Shown here piece after piece: positions 11,169-21,400 of a DNA stretch of 64,000 nt. The number at the start of each line of letters is the position of its first letter. The first letter of the stretch is position 1. The notes beneath the pieces were generated by a model. It was not told the DNA's origin. It did not search any database and worked only from the letters and a program-made list of their open reading frames with translations. The stretch spans positions 339,612 to 403,611 of the forward strand of contig JBBHKE010002882.1 of NCBI GenBank assembly GCA_037447655.1. The letters run 5' to 3'. Source of the DNA: Zygnema cylindricum (lineage: Eukaryota > Streptophyta > Zygnematophyceae > Zygnematales > Zygnemataceae). The translations under genes and the position numbers were made by a program.

Positions 11169-12080
11169 GAATGCTGTAGTCGCGTGTCCAACGGGATTGT
11201 ACGCGACAGGCGGATTGTGCGGTGCTCTTGGATTTGGAGCGTTGTTTTTGTTTTGGCCGCCGCCGCCACCTGACGCACGTTCACGTTTTCAGGCGAGGAT
11301 TGGACACGCGTCGATTAAGTTATCTTTTTCTTTGCAGTATCTGCAAAAAATAGAAGATCCTACAGCACCTGGAATTTTATTTTTTGAAGCAAAAGTAGTT
11401 AGTGCCGTAGCGTCAGATGTCATCACATGTTTTTTTAATTTTTGTCTACTTTCTTCATAGACAAGTTGATTGGTTAGATCAGGTAGCGTGACATTTACAG
11501 GATTTTTGTCAATTGTACCAACAAAAGATTCAAAACTGGGCGGCAATCCTGCCTAAATCACGCTAATGAAATCTTCATGAGTAACAGGATAATTAATGCA
11601 TTTCAAACGACCAGCGTATGATTGTACTTTTTGTATAAAAGACAACATATCTTCGGACTTATCCTTTTCAAGAAGAATGAATTCGCGTCGAAGGGCCAAA
11701 CGATGTGGCCAGGTGTCGGTTTCATACGCGGCGCATAAAAGTCGCCACTCTTCATTTGCGGTTGTGGCACTTCGTACAAAATTCGCAATTGTACCATCCA
11801 ACGACAAAATGAGACGAGACAAAGCAATGGAGTCCTTTTCTTTCCACGCAATGATTGCAATCTGGGCGGCCGCAAAATCATCGTCATCCTCGTCTGGCAA
11901 AACTGAACTGATGGCATCTCCTATGACGTGGCCCCATAATTTTTCAAAACTAAATAAATGTTGGATGAGAAATTTCCAGTTGTAAAAATCCTGACCTTTA
12001 AATTTATGTACCGAGTTTGACACGGCCGAAGCCGTGGGCCCATAACCTAATAAATTAGCGGCCATAACAAAGGAAATCAT
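11100..12080 (-). pseudogene. copia family 2 gag with zinc knuckle
   Basis: The open frame from 12,080 to 11,553 holds the copia-type gag core (DFYNWKFLI, LSLDGTIANF, EEWRLLCAAYET, MLSFIQKVQSY), then a TAG stop where copy B has a sense codon. The frame continues from 11,546 with the PPSFESFVGTIDKNP motif and the knuckle CRYCKEKDNLIDAC (CX2CX4NX4C; the usual His is Asn here), then another stop and a Gly-rich basic tail. The ATG at 12,080 lies inside the predicted LTR, so the native start is probably nearer 12,029, where GTG is found in this copy. Confidence 0.8.
12034..12047 (-). promoter_or_regulatory. Half-tRNA primer-binding site of family 2, followed by a TTCG hairpin
   Basis: Reads GGTTATGGGCCCAC, a 14-base exact complement of the initiator tRNA-Met anticodon arm. 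The next bases form CACGGC-TTCG-GCCGTG, a six-pair stem with a TTCG loop whose first CAC overlaps the primer-binding site. The same site is present in copies A (4435-4448) and B (6964-6977). Confidence 0.7.
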
Positions 12081-12531
12081 TTAAAGGTACAGAACAAAAA
12101 AAACAAAAAGGTACAAAGTAAAAGAAAAAAAAAAAAAGACAGCAAGGACAAAAAAGACTGTCGTGAACTTAAGTTCAAAATGATAAAAGAATTGAATAAA
12201 AGACATTGTGAGACGCTTGAGTTTTATAGATGAACTCAAGCGTGTACGACGCACTATACTAAGTGGAGGTAAAACTAAGGAAGGTACAACTAATTTAGGT
12301 ACATCTAATAAGTGGAACTATGACTAATCAAGGTACATCTAGAAGTGGAGTTACAGCTAGGTAGAAAGATTCTAAATGTTTTAGTGGGAATCTTTCTACG
12401 CAACATCATTATGTACAAACAAGTACAGGAACACTAAATAAAGTGGTACACTTAAGACTTAGTGTTCTAGGACTTAGAAGTATCGTACGGAAAAGTGATT
12501 CAATAGTATAGTGGAATTACGAATTCCATCA
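12048..12531 (-). repeat. 5' LTR of the long copia family 2 element (about 484 bp)
   Basis: Starts TGATGGAATTCG (minus) and contains three strong inverted repeats: GTAGAAAGATTC at 12361-12372 with its complement at 12388-12399, an ACGCTTGAG / CTCAAGCGT pair, and the palindrome GAACTTAAGTTC. The left edge is set by the primer-binding site at 12034-12047. Confidence 0.7.
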
Positions 12532-14239
12532 GGAGAGGCAAGGAGGGGACGAGAGATGGAGAGGAGATGCCGACACCTCAGCCTTCCCACACAGTGTAGG
12601 GCAAGAAGAAGCCAGGAGCAGTCGAAGTCCACATAGGCTGTTGAATGTTGGGGAAACCACTACTTCTCAAGGAAAAGGACAAACAAGGGAAAGGAGGGTA
12701 GAGGATAGAGAGTGTGAGAGGGGGATTGTGACAATGTGAGGGGAGAGGGAGAGAGAGAGATGAATGGCCGTCGTAAGGGCCGAGAGAGAGAGAGAGCAAG
12801 AGTGACAATGAGGGAGGATGTAAGAGGCACAAGGGTCAAGGAACATAGGGGGATGTCCCTCCATTGTGTTGTGGAGAAAAAAACTTTAACACATATCATT
12901 CACCAATGTAGTTGATGAGTCAAAGAAAGTCGTGGGAGTAGGAAAGGGAAAGAAAACCAAGTTTCTCCGAATTAAAAGAACAGGAGTCAAAAGAGGTAGC
13001 AATGGCAGAAGGTGAGCTCAGATCTCCCTAAATACTTTGATTGATATATAGACAAGCCATAATCCCCAGCCCACTAACCACATTTGGCTCGCGAGAGTTC
13101 TTAGCCTGATGATGACTCCACTGCAAACAGGGGAACGAAAAATGCGGCTTGCGGAATAATTACGAAAAAATCACGAAACGATTACAGAAATAATCATGGA
13201 ACAATTATAGGACAATTACAGAACAATTACAGAACAATTACAGAACAATTACGGAACAATTACGACTGTTGCGAGAGATACTAGACAATGATGTACAAAG
13301 ACAAACCCTAAAATACAAATTTCGACCAAACTTCAAAAAAATAAAACAACTTTCAAACTCTAGTTGCATAAAAAAACATACACGTTGCAAAAAGGTAAAC
13401 CTTAAAAAGCACTGGAACACTCCCTAGATAAAATAAAAATCTTAAAAAACCCTGTTAAAACCCTGAAATCCTAAAAAATATCCTAAAAACTCCCTCGAAG
13501 AAGGTTAAAACAACGCAAGGTAATGGTTTACATCTTATAATATATTATATGTCATTATCTTAGATTTTTTAAGGTTTATATAAAAATGAAAGCACCACAT
13601 AATAAATGATATAACAATTTCTACTTTCAATCCACTGGGAAAAAAAGACAATGAAAACGGTGACGAAAAAGAAAAGCGACAAAAAACTAAAGAAGCAAAA
13701 AGGAAGACTAAATTTGTGAGAAAGAAAAGCAAAATGCACAATTTTTATGTATTTTTTACTTTTGACATAAACCTTTTCTTCGTTTATTCCCACAAAAACG
13801 ACAAAATTGTGACTGTTCAAAAAGTGCAGAAGGAGAGGGAGGGAGTTGGAGGGGGAGCGAGTGGGAGGGAGAGGGAGAGGGATCGCAGGGGGTAGAGGGA
13901 GCGGGAAAGGGGGAAGAGAGGGAGGGAGAAGAAGGTAAAGGGAGAGGGAAAGGGAGAGGGAGAGGAGAGGGAGAAAAAAGAGAGGGAGTATAATATGACT
14001 ATCGATAATACAACGATATTTTTAGCACCATTTACATGTATATAGCCCAAAAATAGCCTTAAAAAAGGAGCCCCAAAAATTAGCTTCCCTTTTCAAATTT
14101 AAAACTAGCAACAATGGGTATAAAAGGGGCATATTACAAATTCACAAATTTTAAAGGGCTATTTTTGGGATTTTGTTTTTTAGGGTTTTTAGAAACACGA
14201 AAAAGTTGAAATATTGAGTGAAAGACAGAGAACATGCCC

Positions 14240-14275
<36 letters not shown>

Positions 14276-15076
14276 GAAAAAAGGAAAAAAAAGGTGAAAA
14301 AAACGAGAAAAAAGAAAAACTGAAATGATTGTTGAACAATTTTTCTAATTTTTGTGATTATTCGACAATTTTAGAAACAACCCATAGCCCTGCAAAAAAG
14401 TATAACAAAAAGAGAGGAGGGGAAGGAGAGGGAGGACGACGAGGAGAAAAAGAAAAACGATGAATAGGTGTAACAAGTGAGAAAAAAACCGTGTTTTTTT
14501 TTTTTTTTTTTCAGGTACTTCTCTGTTATTTTCAAGGTTTTTAAATATAGTTAGGGTGGTTGGTAAGATTTAGGGTTTTTTGTAAAATTTAGGGTTTTAA
14601 GGAAATAATTACGGTTTAGGTAATATTTAAGTTTTCACAAAAGGTAACAAAAAAAGCATACATATCAAAATGATGTTGGGAAACCCCACACAAAAAAAAA
14701 AATCAGCAATTTTTCCACATTTAAAATCTAATTTTGCAATTTTGAAACCGAATTGTCGGAAATTTAAAACAAATTTTCTACCATGTTTTCGAAATTGTAA
14801 GACGAAATTTTCCACACCTATCCACTTTTGAAACCTGAATTTTCACAATTTTAAACCATATTTCCCCCAATTTTTCCAAATTTTGGAAAGGAAATTTTTC
14901 CACAATTTTTAACAATTTTTTCCCAATTTCCACAATTTTTAACCCTCTTTTTCCCAAATTTCACAATTTTAAAGCATACTTTCCCAAATTTGCAAATTTT
15001 AAAACCGAATTTTCCCCAATTCTTCACAATTCTAAACATGTTTTCCCCAATTTCTAATTTTAAAACCAAATTTTCC
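12532..15076. other. Low-complexity region with no gene
   Basis: Purine-rich GGGAGA tracts (12,720-12,810 and 13,820-13,985), an 11-bp tandem repeat ACAATTACAGA (about 13,185-13,265), a run of more than 30 A (14,237-14,272), a T run (14,494-14,512), TTTAGGG telobox-like motifs (14,545-14,600) and degenerate AATTTTCCC repeats (14,790-15,076). Apparent reading frames here are composition artefacts. The last part would be the 3' flank of the F-box gene. Confidence 0.7.
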
Positions 15077-15198
15077 CTAATTCCTCAGAATTTTAAACTT
15101 TATATTCCCAATTCGGGTACAAATAGCAAAACCCCACCTCTGAGCCGCAAGAAGCTCCTCCTCGTCGTCGCAGTTGTACCCCACACAGTACGCCCGCC
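15077..15198 (-). CDS. Exon 10, last exon of the F-box gene; lies outside the duplicated block
   Basis: Acceptor GGCTTAG, then codons starting RAYCVGYNCDDEEELLAAQ and ending at TAG (15077-15079). Phase 1 matches the exon 9 donor. It lies 530 bases below the start of the duplicated block (15,728), so the second gene copy has no equivalent. Confidence 0.85.
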
Positions 15199-17984
15199 CT
15201 AAGCCAAATAAGACAAAAAGACAAAAAAGACAAATAAGACAAAAAAAGAAAAAACAAAAAATATATATAAAAGACAAAAAAAAGATAAAAGACAAAGAAG
15301 ACAAAAAGTCAAAAAAGACAAAAGTGACAAAACAAAAAAGACAAAAGACAAAAAGAAAAAAATAAAAAGATAAAAAGATAAAAAAGACAAAGACAAGAAA
15401 AACAAAAAGACAAAAAAAAGGACATAAAAGACAAAAACTCACATGACACATCAGCAATCAGCAAATCCCCAGAGGAAATTTTTTCAGCAATCATGTCAAA
15501 TGCCACGTCAGCAATATCAGGTGACTTCTCAGCAAATCAGCAAAAGAAGGAACCATATCCTTTGCAATTTCTACACAAAACCAGCAAATCTCTCGAAATT
15601 ACCCTCATTTAAAGAGGAAATGCACAATCTTAAGAGGAATCGTACAATCTTATGCGTAATCGAGCAACCTTATAAGCAACTGCAATCTTATGAATAATCG
15701 TACGATCTTATGAGTAATTATACAATCTTATGAGTAATTGTGCAACCCATGAGTAATTGTACAACCCTACAATTTTATCTAGAGGCAGAAAATCCTAGCC
15801 ATTCAAAGAAACAGATATAAAGGCCTTAAAAAATCCTAAAAAACCCTAAAAAACCCAAACAGTACAGGGAGACTCTAAAACCTCCAAAACATGCAAATAA
15901 TAAAAATGTATTTAAAGAGATCATTTTCTGAATTTTCGACTTGGATTACCCTACAGAAAAAAAAGCAAAAAAAAAGAGCAGAAAATCTCAGAAATTACAA
16001 AACCTAATTGGCCCCGTCCTACATTTTCAAATTTAATTACAAATTTATCCAGAAATACAGAAGGAAAAAAACAAAAGGGAAACAAGAAAAGAAAAAAACA
16101 AACCTAATCGGCCAGGTCCCATAAGAGGCTCAGTTTCTTCTGCGGCCGAGGCAGGCCCTGCCTCCGATCGCACCTTAAAAAAAAAAAACATTTTTTTTTT
16201 TACTAAAAAAGTAACATGCTTTGTAACATTAATACAGCAATATCTAACATTAATTGATATAACATTGATTGAAATTAACGACATAAATTGAGGTAAAAAG
16301 TTAACATTGATCAAAGTTAATGCCATAAATTGAAGTGAAAAGTTCACATTGGTTGAAGCTAATGTTATACACTGAAGAAAAAAGTTCACATAAATTGAAG
16401 TCAATGTTATGAATTGAAATTTATGTTATAAATTGAAGCGAAAAGTTTACCCACTTGTTCCCTGGCGTCTTCCTCAGGAATCAGCAGGTGGTCAAAGCAC
16501 CGCCCAAATGTCAAACACACGAGAAATTGTTTGACAAATAATAACTAATACAATACATGTAAGGTTAATAAGAGTGTTGTGTATCGGGAAAAAACTTATC
16601 GCGATGAATTCGATATTCGATATATCGAATATCGAACGGTCAGAGGGCTCGATATTTCGGCCCGGGACCAACAAAAATTTTCGCGATATATTTGGTGGGA
16701 GGTGGGTGTCCGTACAGATTTAGTACGGAAATATTGTACGGTAAATCGTACGGAAGATTCCCCCCCTCTCCCCCTGCCCCCCGAGGGGGCCTTTGAAAAA
16801 AAAAATTGGGTTCCCCCCCGCCCCCCGAGGGAGCCTTTGAAAAAACAAATTGGAACCCAATGTCGCTTCGATATATCGCGGTACAAATTTATCGGCATAC
16901 CAAGCCAATATATCGGCAAAATATCGCGATATTGAGCTTCTCGATAAATCGAGACGATATATCTATTAACGGAAACCTAAAATTAGGTACATATCGAATA
17001 TCGGCAAGGGGCCCTCGATACACAACACTAATTAAATATGAATTGAGAGGGATTAGTTAATTATACCCACTTGTTCTGCGACATTTTCGTCATCAGCGGA
17101 CACCAGTCAGTAGAAACAAAAGAGAAGTGAAAAGTTAATATTATAAATAGAGGTGAAAAGTCAATTATACCCACTTCTTCCGCAGCGTCTTTTCCTCAAG
17201 GGTCAGCAACCCAGTTAAAGGACAGTACCAATGAACGTGAAAAGTTCAAATTTGAGTATTAATGGAAGTGATTAGATAAAATGTAATACCAACAAAAGTG
17301 AAAAGTTAATTATACCCAGTTGGTCCCTGGCGGCTTCCTCCTCAGGAGTAAGCAAATCAGTTAAAAGTTAGTCCAGATTGAAATGAAAAGTTAAATTTTC
17401 ATACTAATAGTAGTGATTAGGTCAAATGTAATATTAATAAAAGTGAAAAGGGGATAATACCCACTTGGTCCCCAGCGTCTTCCTCCTCAGGAGTCAAAAG
17501 TCGGTCAAAACATCGTCCAGAAATAGAACAAACAAGGAGTTGGTTGTCGGGATCTAAAAAAGTTTCCATACAATTTTCGTCGCAAACTGAACAGAGGAGC
17601 AAAAAAAAACCAAAACAAAGACATATCAGGATATTAAGAATCAATCACAGCAATAATCAGCACCAGAATAATAAGAAGAAAAAGGGTGTTAGGGACTCTT
17701 TAAAGAATATAGGGAGAAAATCCTCATCGTGAGATCATCCTGTCCCTTCACAAAGATAAATGTTTCCGATTTGATTAAAAGCACAAATCGCAAGAATTCT
17801 CTTACATTTATCGTTAACTAACTCTAACAATGTAACAATGTCTAAAAACACTACTGCAAATGAACAGTTTTTACATTTTGTTAAGATCCTCACCATGAGC
17901 TTGTCGGGAGAGTGAGAGAGTGGGAGAGAGGAGAGATAGAAAGAGCGCGAGAACAAGGGAGAGAGAGGGGCGGGAAGAGAGAGG

Positions 17985-18040
<56 letters not shown>

Positions 18041-18405
18041 ATCCTCACCATGGGCTCGTCCTGTCCCTTCACAAAGATAAACATCTCCAATTTGATGAAA
18101 GGCACAAATCGCACCGCTACAACTGTGGTTTCCGAGATAAACATCTGGCATGTTCTGTTTCTTCCTCCATGAAGTTATTTCCTGAGCTAAGTTTGATTCT
18201 ACAACAACAAGGTCATCGTGAACCTGAGAGAGAGAGGGAGAGGGAGAAATGGAGATAAAGGGGGAGAGAGAGAGGGAGAGGGGGAGATAAAAGGGAGAGA
18301 GAGAGGGAGAGAGAGGGAAAGGAAGAGAAGAGAGAGAACAAAACCAACAAAAGTCAGTAAGTTATTTTCTGAGCTAGTTTTATTCTACAGCTACAAGGTC
18401 GTCGT

Positions 18406-18464
<59 letters not shown>

Positions 18465-21400
18465 AAAATTGACTAGAGTAAGTTGGTAGATACCTATCTT
18501 CGTTTCTTCCCTTTCTTTGCTTTCTTGCTTTTAAAAAAAACCCTAAAATCTTAAAATTCCCAAAATTCCTAAAAGAACTCCCTAAAAAACCCTAAAAATA
18601 CCCAAAAAATACCCGAAAGCTTCCTATTTTTCCATTCTCCCTGTTCTCCCTTTTTTCCTTCCTCTCTTTTTGTTTTTTTACCTCGTGGGCCCTCGCGGCT
18701 CGGCTCCTCTTAATCGCCTGCATAAAGATATAGTACTGTTAAACCCCCCCATGAAAAACCCAAAAAACCCCTAAAAAATCCTAAAAAAAACCATAAAAAA
18801 ACCCTAAAAACCCTCTTTTTGTTCTTATTACCTCGTGGGCCCTCGGGGCCTGGCTCCTCTTGGCGGCCTGCATGTGGATGTAGTACTCTCGAAACTCCTC
18901 AGGGGAATTCCGTACAAACTCATGCATGTCCGTACAGTCACGCTGCACCCCCATTGGACCCCCCCAGGACCCACTTTTTTATCGTTAAATTAGAGATGGA
19001 GAGGGAGAGGGAGAGGGAGAGGGAGATGGGGAGGGAGATGGGGAGGGAGAGGGAGTGAGGTGCATGTTTTACATATCTTTGTTTATATATATATATATAT
19101 ATATAAATTTACCTCAAAATAAAGTTGTTTCCAACTGACACCTCGTGGCCGACCTCGCAGGGCTCCCCACCGAAGACAGTATCTGGAAAAGCAGTATTGT
19201 CAAATTATCAAAAAGCCAGTTTTCCAAGTAACAAAAAACAGTAATGTGAAATTATCAAAAACAGTATTGTCAACGTATCAAAAACAGTATCGTCATATCA
19301 TCAGCAAAAAGGTATAGTCAAACTATCAAAAAACTAGCAAGTCTGAAATAATGGCAAAGAATATCCGAAAAAAAGAATGAAAAAAATAGAAAACATATTT
19401 TACATGAAAAATGGAAATAGTTTTATATTTAAAACATATGCATATATGCATATATATATATATACATATGTATATGACTTACAAACGCCTCCATAGATTT
19501 TCCTCTCCACAGGCGAGTTTCAAATAGTGGCAAACCGTCGAACAGGCCGACAAATCCTGAGGCAAAAAAATAAAAATAAAAAAATGGAAATAATAATAAT
19601 GTGGAAATAAACTAAAGTGAGAAAAAAAAAATAATAACAGTGGGGGGGAAACATCGTGGAATAGGGAAAAACATAGAGAGGGATGATGCTTAAATATTCT
19701 TAATATTGACGAGGATTTTTTAGGCTGATCTGTTGTACGTGGGTAGCTCTTCAAAACAAACAGTTGAAAAATTATAGATTCAATCATTTAAATTTGATGT
19801 CATTAACTTTAGCACCGAAAAAAATATATATACATACATAGATGTTTAGGATTTATAATAAATAAACTTTATCGAATGGCTCATAGAAATAATTAGTGTT
19901 GTGTATCGGTAAATTTCCTATCCCGATAAATCCGATAACAGATATTATCGATTATCGAACAGCAAAAAGGGCCCAATATATCCGTAAAAACCCTAAACAA
20001 CCCTAAAAAACAATCTGGGACAATTAAACGTGTTATTGCCGATATATGTAAATATATGGTAGTCCCAAACCCTAATGTATATAGAATGTCATGTCACGTA
20101 TCACAATCCGGTCCGTACTTTGTACTATGAAAGTACAAAACTCCAACCCCGACTGCGCAACACTTACGTACAAAAAAGCCGTACTTTATAAGACCAAAAA
20201 GTACAAGAACGAAATTTTAGCAAGAAAGTACAAAACAATTTTGACTTTTTGAAAGTTACTCTTACGTTAAATTTTGTGCAATCTTCTATATGCATGAAGA
20301 CCTACCTTACTTTGTTACTTAAACATACATTATTTTGGCCTTTTTCTTACGTGAGAATCCTATTTCGTGCATGTAGACATGGCATTGATTTGTTGTTTTC
20401 TTTAGTTTATGTTATCTTTAGTAATCACGTTGACTAAGACAACATTATATTAAAATTAATGAAAAACGAGTATTTACTATTTAATGTGCATATTCGTTGT
20501 AAACAGAGTTTGTATTATTTTAGAGCATTGAATTTGCTTGTCTCTTTCGATCATTAGAAATCTAATTTTTAACCACTAGTTTCTCTCTTTGCAGAATATC
20601 AATTCTAGGCTAAAGACATTCTATGAAGGGGGTAAGGGCATAGAAACAAATGAAACCTTACAAAAATCTCTAAAAGCCAAGTCAAATATCGCGATATTTT
20701 TTTATCGGCATATTGGGCCGATATATTGGTAAAATATCACGATAATTTCTTTATCAGTATATCGAACCGATATATCGATTATTGGTAGGTCAAAAAAAGG
20801 TACAAATTACCGGTAAGAGGCTACCGATACACAACACTAGAATTAATGATATGACGCAAAAAGAAGGAAAAAAAAACATGGCCAAAAAAAAACAAAAAAC
20901 ATAGTAAGAAAAAGAAATACCTCTCGCAATCGACATTTCAATATATATAAAAAGTTCCATGGGAAGTTGAAAAACATAGCAGGAAAAAAAAAAAACACAA
21001 AGCAAAAAGGGAAAAAAAAAGCACAGCAGAAAAGGACAAAACGGTAGAGCAAAACGAAAAGAAAAAAACAGCACTGCTTATAGGTATTTCAAAATATGCA
21101 ACAAGGGTCCCATAGGAAGTTTCCCAAAAAAGATGAAACAACTGTGCAAATAAAGAAAGCAAAATAAATAAATAAGAAAAAAAATAAAAAAAACAAAACC
21201 AAAGCATAACAAAAAAAAAAAAATAGTACCTCTGGTGATAGGTATTTCAATATATACGGAAAAAGTTCTGTGGGAAGTTTCCCGAAAGAACCGGAATAAA
21301 CAGTCCGTTTGGAGACCGAAAGATCAAATTTTGGAGAATTTTGAAGCACACAACTTTCCACTTTTTCTGAATTCTCGTTCTCCTGGACAAAGAAAAAAAA

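Larger units (their letters stand above)
7542..12531 (-). mobile_element. Ty1/copia element, family 2, near full length but inactivated
   Basis: Order on the minus strand: 5' LTR (12,531-12,048), half-tRNA primer-binding site (12,047-12,034), gag, protease, integrase, reverse transcriptase, RNase H, then the 3' tail displaced to 4978-4932 and the 3' LTR at 4931-4449. The protein order GAG-PR-INT-RT-RH defines Ty1/copia. The element is broken by stops in gag (about 11,553 and about 11,298), by frameshifts in the RT-RNase H region and by the TAGAC insertion near the pol end. It contributed the gag fragments at 3521 and 6047. Confidence 0.9.

Noticed and set aside
3516-12080. Three separate family-2 gag genes
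   Set aside because: Two are truncated duplicates sharing a stop and a junction, and the third has two stops, so none is counted as a functional gene.
12578-14050. Ser/Leu/Pro-rich and Phe-rich minus-strand ORFs
   Set aside because: They translate GGGAGA and poly-A/poly-T tracts; several overlapping frames are equally open and none has a motif.
15174-15457. Lys/Asp-rich plus-strand ORF and Phe/Leu-rich minus-strand ORFs
   Set aside because: They translate the AAAGACAAAA repeat in intron 9. Only the last 122 bases of the minus frame ending at 15,077 are coding-like (exon 10).
17912-18466. Arg/Glu repeat ORFs on the plus strand, also in copy 2
   Set aside because: Pure (GA)n translation on the strand opposite the F-box gene.
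19479-19787. A free-standing 102-residue minus-strand protein
   Set aside because: The first three quarters is intron 3 plus its pyrimidine tract. Only the final 24 codons are exon 4 of the F-box gene.
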